DNA of 64,000 nt from an uncultured Desulfovibrio sp. GTDB taxonomy: Bacteria; Desulfobacterota; Desulfovibrionia; Desulfovibrionales; Desulfovibrionaceae. The stretch's first letter is position 1. Each line of letters starts with the position of its first letter. Position numbers and translations under genes: made by a program. The notes beneath the pieces were generated by a model. The model worked only from the letters and a program-made list of their open reading frames with translations, had not been told where the DNA came from and made no database searches. Positions 45,167-53,616 of the stretch are shown here, one piece after another. The stretch spans positions 1-64,000 of the forward strand of contig UQJT01000011.1 of assembly GCA_900541395.1 (NCBI GenBank). The letters run 5' to 3'.

Positions 45167-45595
45167 ATGACCACAACACCTTTTTCCCCGGCCGGCGCAG
45201 GCGCGGCCACTCCGACGAACGCGCCGTCCGACGAACGGGGCCGTCGTTCCCGCGACCGGGTCCTTCTCTATTTGCGGGGCATGGATCTGCCCCCCTTGGA
45301 AAGCGTGGACCTGGCCCGCGAAAGCCTGAGTCGATCCGGTCCCGACGCCGACCCGGCCGGGGCCATGCGCGAATTGCGCGACCTGCTGGCGGAACGGGGC
45401 CTGACCCACAGCGCACAAAACAGCCGGGGCGAACGTTTGCTGTCCGCGCCGCCCATGAACCGTCGTCCCATGATAGCCGAGGAACTGACGCCCCGACGGC
45501 GGCTGACCTCTCTGTTCGACCGCCTGCGCCGCCGGGGCCGCTCGGCCCCTACAGTTCAAATCCGACCCGCACCGGAAGGCGATCGTCATGGATAA
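45167..45595 (+). CDS. Separate OpgH N-terminal cytoplasmic domain
   Basis: A 142-residue soluble protein between opgG and opgH. In E. coli, OpgH begins with about 140 cytoplasmic residues containing a MPEAKRSSM...FWDRLRGRD segment; here the C-terminal part (PPMNRRPMIAEELTPRRRLTSLFDRLRRRG) is similar and the length fits. It overlaps opgH by eight bases in a different frame, with no obvious slippery site, so the domain seems to be made as a separate polypeptide or the gene is frameshifted. The E. coli region interacts with FtsZ; whether this one does is unknown. Confidence 0.75.
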   Translation: MTTTPFSPAGAGAATPTNAPSDERGRRSRDRVLLYLRGMDLPPLESVDLARESLSRSGPDADPAGAMRELRDLLAERGLTHSAQNSRGERLLSAPPMNRRPMIAEELTPRRRLTSLFDRLRRRGRSAPTVQIRPAPEGDRHG

Positions 45596-47699
45596 AACCG
45601 TCCACGCCGTATGGGAACGGGCGGGCGGCAGGCGGCGGCTCCTGCTGCTGGCCCTTATTATCGTGCCCTCGCTGCTGGCGGCCCGCACCATGTATAGCCT
45701 GCTGCCCCACAAGGGCGCATCGGGGCTGGAACTGGCCATGACGATTCTGTTCGCCGTATTGTTCGCCTGGATTTCCGTAGGATTCTGGAGCGCGGCGGCG
45801 GGCGCGCTGGTCATGCTGCGGGGGTACGACCGTTTTTCGCCCACCCTGGCCTGCCCGCCCGACCTGGACCTGCCGGACCCCGCCGTGCGCACCGCCCTGC
45901 TCTTTCCGGTCTACAACGAAGACGTCCGCCGCTTCATGGCGGGCATCCGCACCGTGCTCCATTCATTGCGGGCCACGGGCATGGCCGACCGCTTCGACAT
46001 CTTCATCCTCAGCGACTCCACCAATCCCGAGGCCTGGATTGAGGAAGAGGAAGCCTGGTATCACTTCTGCCGGGACGAAGACGCCTTTACCCACGTTTTC
46101 TACCGCCGCCGCAAGAACAACGTGAAGCGCAAAAGCGGCAATATCGCGGACTTCTGCCGCCGCTGGGGCGCCAACTACCGCTACATGATCGTGTTCGACG
46201 CCGACAGTCTGATGACCGGCCCCACCATGATCCGCATGGTACAGGCCATGCAGGCTCACCCCGAAATCGGCATCCTTCAGACCCCTCCCCAGGCCGTGAA
46301 CAAACACACCCTCATCGCCCGAGTGCAGCAGTTCGCCAATCATCTATACGGTCCCGTCTTCGCGGCGGGGCTGCACTACTGGCAATTGGGCGACGCCCAA
46401 TACTGGGGCCATAACGCCATCATCCGGGTCGAGCCCTTTATGAAGCATTGCCAGTTGCCCCGCCTGCCCGGCAAGGGCCCGTTGGGCGGTGAAATACTCA
46501 GCCACGACTTTGTGGAGTCGGCGCTCATGCGCCGGGCGGGGTACGGGGTATGGCTGGCTTATGAACTGGGCGGCTCTTACGAGGAAAGCCCCCCCTCGCT
46601 GGTGGATGAACTTATCCGCGACCGGCGTTGGTGCCAAGGCAACCTTCAGCACAGCCGCCTGATTTTGGCCAAAGGATTTTTTCCCACCCACCGGGCGCTG
46701 TTCATCAACGGCATCATGTCTTACGGTTCGGCCCTGCTGTGGTTCTTTTTCCTGTTGTTCAGCTCGCTCCAGGCCGTTCTGGAAATCGTCATCCCGCCCA
46801 ACTACTTTCCCGACACGCGCACCCTGTTCCCGGTATGGCCCACCTGGTATCCCCAATGGGCGCTGACCCTGCTGGGGAGCACAGCCATACTTCTGTTCCT
46901 GCCCAAACTCTTTTCCCTGGCCCTGGTGGTCGCCAAAGGCGGGGCGGGGCGCTTCGGCGGACCGCTGCGCATGAGCCTCAGCGTTTTGGGCGAAGTGGTG
47001 GTGTCCACTTTTCTGGCTCCGGTGCGCATGTTGTTTCACAGCTTTTTCGTGGTCAGCACTCTGCTTGGCTGGCGAGTGTCGTGGAACGCCCAGAACCGGG
47101 ACGACAAGGGCACCAGCTGGGGCGACGCCCTGCGCTTCCATTGGTGGGGCACGGCTCTGGGCCTGGTATGGGGCTGGCTGATGTGGGTCATCAATCCCGG
47201 CTTTTTCTGGTGGTTGTCCCCCATCGTGGCCGGACTGGTCCTGTCCGCGCCGCTATCCGTATGGACCAGCCGTCCCGGTCTGGGCAAGGCGGCCCGCAAG
47301 GCGGGGTTATTTCTGATTCCCCCGGAACTGGACCGACCAGCCGAGCTGACGGCCCTGGAACATAACCTGAAACGACCCGCGCCTTACTCGCCCTTCTCCC
47401 TTCCCCGCAAGCAGGGTTTCATCCGGGCCGTGGTCATTCCCAGTGTGCATGCCCTGCATCTTTCCTTGATCCAACACCGCCGCCAGTCCTCGGCCCGTCG
47501 GACTGCACATATGGCCGAACTGGGCGACAAAGCCCTGAAACTCGGGCCACACGCCCTGTCCCGCGTCGAAAAGATGGAATTGCTCAGCGATCCGGCCGGG
47601 CTCCACGATCTGCACAAAAAAGTGTGGGAGCTGGACGACGGCCCCAAGGCCGCCGCCTGGGGCGTTTGCCCGGATAACGACGAAAACGAAAGCGCTTGA
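45588..47699 (+). CDS. opgH: Glucan glucosyltransferase OpgH (MdoH), membrane core
   Basis: A 703-residue membrane glycosyltransferase that polymerises glucose from UDP-glucose for periplasmic glucans. Family GT2 motifs are intact: VYNEDVRR, FDADSLMTG (DxD), SHDFVESALMRRAGYGVW and RDRRWCQGNLQ. Two transmembrane segments precede the catalytic domain and about five follow. It starts where E. coli OpgH reaches its first membrane segment, so the N-terminal cytoplasmic domain is missing from this polypeptide and encoded just upstream. It ends 34 bases from the convergent korC. Confidence 0.93.
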   Translation: MDKTVHAVWERAGGRRRLLLLALIIVPSLLAARTMYSLLPHKGASGLELAMTILFAVLFAWISVGFWSAAAGALVMLRGYDRFSPTLACPPDLDLPDPAVRTALLFPVYNEDVRRFMAGIRTVLHSLRATGMADRFDIFILSDSTNPEAWIEEEEAWYHFCRDEDAFTHVFYRRRKNNVKRKSGNIADFCRRWGANYRYMIVFDADSLMTGPTMIRMVQAMQAHPEIGILQTPPQAVNKHTLIARVQQFANHLYGPVFAAGLHYWQLGDAQYWGHNAIIRVEPFMKHCQLPRLPGKGPLGGEILSHDFVESALMRRAGYGVWLAYELGGSYEESPPSLVDELIRDRRWCQGNLQHSRLILAKGFFPTHRALFINGIMSYGSALLWFFFLLFSSLQAVLEIVIPPNYFPDTRTLFPVWPTWYPQWALTLLGSTAILLFLPKLFSLALVVAKGGAGRFGGPLRMSLSVLGEVVVSTFLAPVRMLFHSFFVVSTLLGWRVSWNAQNRDDKGTSWGDALRFHWWGTALGLVWGWLMWVINPGFFWWLSPIVAGLVLSAPLSVWTSRPGLGKAARKAGLFLIPPELDRPAELTALEHNLKRPAPYSPFSLPRKQGFIRAVVIPSVHALHLSLIQHRRQSSARRTAHMAELGDKALKLGPHALSRVEKMELLSDPAGLHDLHKKVWELDDGPKAAAWGVCPDNDENESA

Positions 47700-47733
47700 C
47701 CGCCAGGAGACCGCAACCGCCTTCCGACAGCAA

Positions 47734-48282
47734 TTACAAAGCATTGGCCGCAAAGGCGTACCCTGCTTCCAGCGCCGCCGCATTCTGAGGAATAAGGTGA
47801 TGATAGCGCTTGGAAAGGGTGGCGGTCAGGGCGTCCCGCACGGCTTTGAGGGCCACGCAGTCCGTAGCCCGGACCCAGGCCCCCAGAGCCGCCATATTGG
47901 CCAGGCGGCCGTTGCCGATTTGCTCATCCGCGATGCGGTTGACCGGGATGAGCACCGAACGCCGGTCCGGGTCCACGTCCGCCGTTTCGATCAGCGAGGT
48001 ATTGACCACCTGTATGCCGTCCTCCCGCAACAGGGGCTGAAACTTGGCCAAAGACGGCCCGTTCATGGCAATGAGCGACAGGGGCCGGGCCACGATGGGC
48101 GCGCCGATGGGTTCGTCGGACAACACCACCGTGCAGTTGGCCGTGCCGCCCCGCATTTCCGCCCCGTAAACCGGAATAAAGGTCACTTCCAGCCCGCTTT
48201 CCATACCCGCCTGGGCCAGCAGATTGCCCGCAAGCAGTACCCCCTGTCCGCCGAATCCCGCGATGATCACGTCCCGGTACAT
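47734..48282 (-). CDS. korC: 2-oxoacid:ferredoxin oxidoreductase, gamma subunit
   Basis: A 182-residue gamma subunit starting MYRDVIIAGFGGQGVLLAGNLLAQAG, with YGAEMRGGTANCTVVLSDEPIGAP. It completes the four-subunit enzyme that oxidatively decarboxylates a 2-oxoacid to acyl-CoA with ferredoxin reduction, or the reverse. Its ATG overlaps the beta stop (ATGA), so translation is coupled. Substrate (2-oxoglutarate or branched chain) is inferred from the kor-like arrangement. Confidence 0.92.
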   Translation of the reverse strand: MYRDVIIAGFGGQGVLLAGNLLAQAGMESGLEVTFIPVYGAEMRGGTANCTVVLSDEPIGAPIVARPLSLIAMNGPSLAKFQPLLREDGIQVVNTSLIETADVDPDRRSVLIPVNRIADEQIGNGRLANMAALGAWVRATDCVALKAVRDALTATLSKRYHHLIPQNAAALEAGYAFAANAL

Positions 48283-49049
48283 CAGGCGGCTCCTTGACTG
48301 TCCCGAACGTCTTTGAACACGCCCAGGGGAAAGACGGGGATCATGGCCTCGCATATGTGGCGGTTGGCGGCCACAGGGTCCATGCGCCAGTTGGTGGGGC
48401 AGCCGCACAAAAGCTCCACAAAGCCGAAACCCAAGTCCCGAAGCTGAACCTCGAACGCCGCCCGGACGGCCCGCCCGGCCGCCCTGATGTGCGCCACGCT
48501 GTCCAGGGCGCAACGCGCCGCGTAGCCCACGCCCGCGAGCTGAGCCATGATTTCCGTCATGTGCAGGGGGCCGCCCTCCCCGGCCAAAACGCGCCCGCGG
48601 GGCGAGGTGGCGGTCTTCTGACCCAGCAGCGTGGTGGGGGCCATCTGGCCGCCGGTCATGCCGTACAAAGTGTTGTTGATAAAAAATACCGACACACGCT
48701 CGCCCCGGTTGGCGGCGTGCACGGCTTCGGCCAGACCGATGGACGCCAAATCGCCGTCGCCCTGGTAGGCGAACACCACCCGGTCGGGCCGGGCCCGCCG
48801 TACCCCCGTGGCCACGGCACAGGCCCGACCGTGCGGAGCTTCGATGCAATCCAGGTCCATGTAATCGTAAATAAAGGCCGAGCACCCCACCGAAGCCACC
48901 AAAATAGTTTGCTCCGCAAGCTCCAGTTCATCCACCGCCTCGCATATCAGACGGTGGGCTATGCCGTGGTGGCAGCCGGGGCAGTAATGGGTGGGCCGAT
49001 CCCGCAATGAAGGGGTACGGTCGAACACCGGCGTTTCCGCGTTATCCAT
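48282..49049 (-). CDS. korB: 2-oxoacid:ferredoxin oxidoreductase, beta (TPP) subunit
   Basis: A 255-residue thiamine-diphosphate subunit. The conserved CPGCHHGI, VGCSAF, APHGRACAVATGVRRARPD and the TPP/Mg motif YQGDGDLASIGLAEAVHAANRGE followed by FINNTLYGMTGGQMAPTT are all clear. Start 49049 has AAGGA upstream. Lies six bases from the alpha stop. Confidence 0.94.
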   Translation of the reverse strand: MDNAETPVFDRTPSLRDRPTHYCPGCHHGIAHRLICEAVDELELAEQTILVASVGCSAFIYDYMDLDCIEAPHGRACAVATGVRRARPDRVVFAYQGDGDLASIGLAEAVHAANRGERVSVFFINNTLYGMTGGQMAPTTLLGQKTATSPRGRVLAGEGGPLHMTEIMAQLAGVGYAARCALDSVAHIRAAGRAVRAAFEVQLRDLGFGFVELLCGCPTNWRMDPVAANRHICEAMIPVFPLGVFKDVRDSQGAA

Positions 49050-49055
49050 GCCAAT

Positions 49056-50132
49056 CTATCCTTCCAATGCGCCCAATACGGGCCCGATAATATCGTCCTC
49101 ACCGGGAAAACGGCCGGGCAACACGCCGAACCAGTCCACCCGGGCCCGACCTTCCACAGCCAAGCGCACGTCTTCCACCATCTGCCCCGTGTTCTGCTCC
49201 AGCACCAGAAAACGCTTGCCCTGCCCGGCCAAACGGCGCAACGCTTCGTCGGGGAAGGGATACAGAGTCAACGGCCGAACCAGGCCCGTTTTTTTGCCCT
49301 CTTTGCGCAGCCGATTCACCAGAGCCCGGGCGATGCGCCCCACGGACCCGAAGGCCACCAATACCAGCTCGGCATCGTCCACGCCGACAAGTTCCGCCCG
49401 AGCTTCGGCCCGCGCGGACGCATATTTGTCCATAAGTCTGCGGGTGCGGACGCTTAAATCGTTGTTGTTGAGCCATACCGACTTCAGCAGGCGGGCCGGG
49501 CGCGCGCCCTTGCCCTCCAGCCGCCATCCGGCCGCGGCGTCGCCGGGACGGGACGCGCCCGGTTCGCCGCAGACGGCCGGGGGCAGACAGACCACGGGTT
49601 CCTTCATCTGCCCCACCATGGCGTCGCCCAGCACGATGACCGGATTGCGGTAACGGAAGGCCAAGTCAAAGGCCCAGGGCATCATATCATGGCATTCCTG
49701 GCAGGTGGACGGAGCCAGAACCAGCGTGCGGTAATCGCCGTGACCGCCGCCGCGCGTAGCCTGAAAATAGTCGCCCTGAGTGGGGCACAAATCGCCCAGG
49801 CCGGGGCCGCCCCGGGCCATGTCCACCAACACGCCGGGAAGTTCGCTGCCCGCCATATACGACAGCCCTTCCTGCATAAGCGATACGCCGGGCCCGGACG
49901 ACGACACCAAAGCCCGCACCCCGCAGGCGCCCGCGCCCAACAACATATTGACGGCGGCAACCTCGCTTTCGGCCTGGACAAACTGCCCTCCCTGTTCCGG
50001 CAACAGGGAGGCGAACAGTTCGGGAATTTCATTCTGAGGCGTGATGGGATAGCCGAAATAGCAGCGTACCCCGGCGGCCAGAGCGCCGTAGACCACGGCT
50101 TCGTTGCCTTTGAGCAACCTACGTTCGCTCAT
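49056..50132 (-). CDS. korA: 2-oxoacid:ferredoxin oxidoreductase, alpha subunit
   Basis: A 358-residue alpha subunit (pyrimidine-binding and C-terminal domains). LKGNEAVVYGALAAGVRCYFGYPITPQNEI, the invariant SSSGPGVSLMQEGLSYM and RPLTLYPFPDEALRRL are diagnostic. Start 50132 follows GGAGG and overlaps the delta stop by four bases. An in-frame extension upstream is a shadow of the delta gene. Confidence 0.94.
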   Translation of the reverse strand: MSERRLLKGNEAVVYGALAAGVRCYFGYPITPQNEIPELFASLLPEQGGQFVQAESEVAAVNMLLGAGACGVRALVSSSGPGVSLMQEGLSYMAGSELPGVLVDMARGGPGLGDLCPTQGDYFQATRGGGHGDYRTLVLAPSTCQECHDMMPWAFDLAFRYRNPVIVLGDAMVGQMKEPVVCLPPAVCGEPGASRPGDAAAGWRLEGKGARPARLLKSVWLNNNDLSVRTRRLMDKYASARAEARAELVGVDDAELVLVAFGSVGRIARALVNRLRKEGKKTGLVRPLTLYPFPDEALRRLAGQGKRFLVLEQNTGQMVEDVRLAVEGRARVDWFGVLPGRFPGEDDIIGPVLGALEG

Positions 50133-50353
50133 GCGGCGCCTCCGCTTTTCCACACCCGGATGGCGACATCGGGACAAACCAGGGCGCATGAGGCGCAACC
50201 CACGCATTCGGCCATGCGCTCCGGCGGCAATTCCGCCGCTTTGTAGCCTTGATGATTGATGCGGGCGGAAGGCCTGATCAACCCCTTGGGGCAAGCCGAA
50301 GCGCACAACAGGCACCCCTTGCAGCGTTCCTCGTCAATAATGATGCGAGACAT
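50129..50353 (-). CDS. korD: 2-oxoacid:ferredoxin oxidoreductase, delta (ferredoxin) subunit
   Basis: A 74-residue ferredoxin with two 4Fe-4S motifs, CKGCLLCASACPKG and CVGCASCALVCPDVAI. It carries electrons from the TPP site to soluble ferredoxin. First gene of the kor cluster, 51 bases after queA, so possibly in one transcript with it. Confidence 0.93.
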   Translation of the reverse strand: MSRIIIDEERCKGCLLCASACPKGLIRPSARINHQGYKAAELPPERMAECVGCASCALVCPDVAIRVWKSGGAA

Positions 50354-50403
50354 GTATTCAGCCTTTTTCGGACGACCGCGTCGCCCCGTCATATACGGCG
50401 CGC

Positions 50404-51498
50404 TCAGCGGATAAGCATGGCGTCGCCGTAAGAAAAGAATCGGTATTTTTTCCTCACCGCATGGGCGTAGGTATCAAGCACGGTTTCGCGTCCGGCCAGA
50501 GCCGACACCAGCATAAGCAGCGATGACTTGGGCAGATGAAAATTGGTGATAAGTCCGTCCAACACCTGAAAGCGAAAACCTGGGTAAATGAATATATCGG
50601 TCCAGCCCTGCCAGCCTTCATCCGGCAGGCCGCCGGACGCCAGGGCCACGCCCTCCAGAGTGCGGGCCGAGGTGGTTCCCACGGCGATGACGGGCCGCCC
50701 CTGCCGCCGGGCTTCGTTGACGGCGCGAGCCGTTTCGGCGGGCAGTTCCACAAATTCACGGTGCATGGGATGTTCGCGGATATCCTGTTCGCGTACCGGA
50801 CTAAAGGTGCCATAACCCACGTGCAAGGTCACTTCGAGCCAGGGAAAACCCAGGTCGGCCAAGCGGGCGCGCAGGGCGTCGGTGAAATGCAGGCCGGCCG
50901 TGGGGGCGGCCACGCTGCCGGCCTTGTCGGGCCGGGCGTACAACGTCTGATAACGGGTTCTGTCATCGGGGCCCTGTTCGCGCCGAATGTAAGGGGGCAG
51001 AGGCAACCGTCCCGTTTCCTCCAGGCGGGCCGTCAACGAGCCTCGCCAAAACAGGCGCACGTCGTGCCGACCAAAGTCATGTTTGGCCTCAACCAGAACT
51101 TCAATATCCGGCCCGAAACCGAGCCGATCGCCGGGATGGATACTGCGCCCCGGCTTCAGCAACGCTTCGGCCGGAGCGGAAAAACCGTCCCCGCCTTCGG
51201 AGCGGGCCGCCCTTTCCACCAAAGGAGGAGGCGTGAGCAACAACAGTTCCGCCTTGCCGCCGCTGGGCCGCGCGCCGAGCAAACGGGCGGGCGCCACCTT
51301 GGAATTGTTGGCCACAAGAACCGCCCCCTCGGGCAGATAGGCAGGTAAATCCGCGAACAGGGCGTCGACACGATCCGGCCCGTTTTTATCCAGCACCAGC
51401 AGGCGAGAGGAACCACGCCGTTCGGGCGGGTACTGAGCGATACGTTCTTCAGGCAGGTCGTAGTCGTAACTGTCGAGGGAAAAGGGATCGATGCTCAT
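50404..51498 (-). CDS. queA: tRNA queuosine synthase QueA
   Basis: A 364-residue S-adenosylmethionine:tRNA ribosyltransferase-isomerase that makes epoxyqueuosine in tRNA. YDLPEERIAQYPPERRGSSRLLVLD, VLVANNSKVAPARLLG, APTAGLHFTDALRARL, HVGYGTFSPVR and NFHLPKSSLLMLVSAL are family blocks. Normal length. It precedes korDABC in the same direction. The 282 bases upstream (51499-51780) hold only the hairpin at 51701. Confidence 0.95.
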   Translation of the reverse strand: MSIDPFSLDSYDYDLPEERIAQYPPERRGSSRLLVLDKNGPDRVDALFADLPAYLPEGAVLVANNSKVAPARLLGARPSGGKAELLLLTPPPLVERAARSEGGDGFSAPAEALLKPGRSIHPGDRLGFGPDIEVLVEAKHDFGRHDVRLFWRGSLTARLEETGRLPLPPYIRREQGPDDRTRYQTLYARPDKAGSVAAPTAGLHFTDALRARLADLGFPWLEVTLHVGYGTFSPVREQDIREHPMHREFVELPAETARAVNEARRQGRPVIAVGTTSARTLEGVALASGGLPDEGWQGWTDIFIYPGFRFQVLDGLITNFHLPKSSLLMLVSALAGRETVLDTYAHAVRKKYRFFSYGDAMLIR

Positions 51499-51700
51499 AG
51501 GTATCCGGATAAAAACAGAATGATGGCCGCGCTGTTGAAACGGATGGCAAGTTCCGCTTCGCGGCGTTTGCGCCGCCGGGCGGAAGGCGCGAAAATACGT
51601 CGCGTTGCGACGCGGCCCAACCGCGACCGGCTTCCGATTTTCGCGGCCGCTGTCTTTATCAACAGCCTGAACGGAAAGGTCGCCGTCTTGTTATGAGCCA

Positions 51701-51730
51701 AAACGGCCGGGACGTAAATCCCGGCCGTTT
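51701..51730. terminator. Perfect bidirectional hairpin terminator
   Basis: AAACGGCCGGGA (51701-51712), loop CGTAAA, TCCCGGCCGTTT (51719-51730): a perfect 12-bp stem 51 bases past the stop of the secreted-protein gene. Ends in TTT on both strands. Confidence 0.7.
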
Positions 51731-51780
51731 CGGCGCGGCGACGGCCTCTGCGGAGGGTCGTCGGAATATGTTGTCTGGCG

Positions 51781-52113
51781 CTAGTTGTAGGTGCGGTAGT
51801 AATTCTCGAAAAAGCCGTCGTAATTTTCGTCAGGCTGACGACCGGTCAACTGCTCCTGAATAAGTTCGCGGGCCGCTTTATCTTCCTGAAGCTGTCTTTC
51901 CCAGCGATATACGGGACGAGGTTTCACAGTATTGGTATGACCTACGATATCCTGCTGACGCTTCGGCTGATCGACCGGCACCACTTGGGCATCTTCCACA
52001 ATGAAAAAATACGGGGGATCGGTCATCACAGGGGCGGCCTGGGCGGCCGTTACGCCTATGCCCCCCGCCATAGTCAGGCCCAACAGGGCCGCAAATACAG
52101 TTTTGTTGTTCAT
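51781..52113 (-). CDS. Small secreted protein of unknown function
   Basis: A 110-residue protein with a clear signal peptide (MNNKTVFAALLGLTMAGGIGVTAAQA, cut near residue 26). The mature part is charged, with PPYFFIVEDAQVVPVDQP and a tail rich in Asn, Tyr and Phe; no family recognised. Ribosome site GGAG. It stands alone, with a terminator downstream and about 180 bases of non-coding DNA upstream. Confidence 0.8.
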   Translation of the reverse strand: MNNKTVFAALLGLTMAGGIGVTAAQAAPVMTDPPYFFIVEDAQVVPVDQPKRQQDIVGHTNTVKPRPVYRWERQLQEDKAARELIQEQLTGRQPDENYDGFFENYYRTYN

Positions 52114-52291
52114 ATCGTTACTCCTGATCCGGAAAATAGTTCCGACTCATGTTTTGTTAAGTTCGGTCTCGGAGACCCCGATCAATACGTGGGAATGGAT
52201 ACGTGAGAGGTCAAGACCACGTTAGGTGGATACATATTGATACTGTGCACAGGTTGAAAGAACTTTGTATCCTTACCCGCCGGAGCTTTGA

Positions 52292-53332
52292 TCAACGCAT
52301 GAAATACGTATGAGGAATATAACGATCGTGAGAAACGTCGTAACGCGCCCCGCACCAGCCGGCCCCCATGCTGACAAGCGCGGCCAAAATCAGGGCCACG
52401 GCCGCGGCCAGAGCGCCCTTGGCCGCGGCGGACGACACATCGTCGGCCTTTTCCCGCGCCCTGTCGGACATTTCCTTGACGTGGCGGCGTGCATCCTCAA
52501 CCTGGGTGCGGGCCTCGCTCAGGGACTCCTTGGCCTTACCCACAGCATGCCGATAGGCGCTGACGGCGTCGTCCACCATTTTTTCCGCCTCATCCTGAGG
52601 GATGTTGCGATGAGTCATAAGAGTATGGACAGCCGTTTCCCGATCAATATCTTTGGTCAGCGATTCCAGACGTTCCTTTTCCTTGTCCACGAATTGGGAC
52701 AAAAATTTTTCCATATCCGAAGGATTCATGCTGAGTTGATGGATAAGTTCCCGCAAGTCGGAACGGGCCTCGCGCATCTGCTGATGCAGATATTCGGGCT
52801 GCAGGGTTTCGGCCCCGGTATCGCGCAAGATATCCATGACATGGTCATTCAGCTTGTCGGTATCAAAATCCAGGCGCACGTTTTCGCGCAAGTCGGAAAA
52901 AGCGTGGGAAGCCGCATTCATAACGCCTTTTCCCATAGATGAAGCAGCTCCCGCCGCGCCCGTTCCCAGGCTCTTCAAAGCCGAACCGGCCATACGGGCG
53001 GCCGAGGCCATGGCTATCATCCAGAAGATCATGGACACCCACAATACCAGCGCCCACACCACAAAACCGTGTTCAAAACCGTGATGGCCGGCGCTCAGAC
53101 CGGCTACAAAACCGCCCGCCGCCATACTGACCAGGACGGAAAAAAACGACCAGCCGCTGAAAGTCGCGGCCAGGCCGGACAAAGGATGCTCCTCCCTGGG
53201 TTTGATCATTTTGAAGCCCAGAGCCACGCCGAGCAAAAACATGACAATCCACACGCCCATGGCGGAAAAGGCTCCGGCGAAAATACTGCCCCAGGACAGT
53301 CTGGTGAACGCAAACGCTATATCGGATACCAT
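52292..53332 (-). CDS. Membrane protein with long coiled-coil domain
   Basis: A 346-residue protein. Three hydrophobic segments near the N-terminus (about 14-42, 55-82 and 90-118) with many small residues, then a long charged helical region (about 135-300, including SLTKDIDRETAVHTLM and ESLSEARTQVEDARRHVKEM) and a final transmembrane segment (about 305-328). It resembles envelope-stress or YtxH-like membrane proteins but I do not recognise the family. Start follows GGAGG with an eight-T spacer. Confidence 0.8.
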   Translation of the reverse strand: MVSDIAFAFTRLSWGSIFAGAFSAMGVWIVMFLLGVALGFKMIKPREEHPLSGLAATFSGWSFFSVLVSMAAGGFVAGLSAGHHGFEHGFVVWALVLWVSMIFWMIAMASAARMAGSALKSLGTGAAGAASSMGKGVMNAASHAFSDLRENVRLDFDTDKLNDHVMDILRDTGAETLQPEYLHQQMREARSDLRELIHQLSMNPSDMEKFLSQFVDKEKERLESLTKDIDRETAVHTLMTHRNIPQDEAEKMVDDAVSAYRHAVGKAKESLSEARTQVEDARRHVKEMSDRAREKADDVSSAAAKGALAAAVALILAALVSMGAGWCGARYDVSHDRYIPHTYFMR

Positions 53333-53555
53333 AAAAAAAACCTCCGTATGTATTGAAAAGGATTAATCCCAAACCCGGCGATGGGATGAAATCCCTTGTA
53401 TTCAACCACAGCCGGAGATTTCCGTACAATACTATCATGTATGAATTTCTTTATTTTTTTGGAGGCCGGTGCGTATACGTTCCGCTCCGCCGAAACGCCA
53501 TGCGGCTGCCGACAGGCATAGCGGGCCTACAGCATGAAATAAAAGCGCTTTAAAA

Positions 53556-53589
53556 CGCGCAGCCCCCGTGTTTCCACGGGGGCTGCGCG
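53556..53589 (-). terminator. Terminator of the M23 peptidase gene
   Basis: A perfect 15-bp inverted repeat (CGCGCAGCCCCCGTG and CACGGGGGCTGCGCG) around a four-base loop, followed on the minus strand by TTTT. It lies 28 bases past the stop codon. Confidence 0.85.
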
Positions 53590-53616
53590 CGTCGTAAGCG
53601 AATAAAATTTGAAAGA

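Noticed and set aside
51495..51701. Short leftward frame upstream of queA
   Set aside because: Arg/Ala-rich, no ribosome site, no recognised pattern; treated as non-coding.
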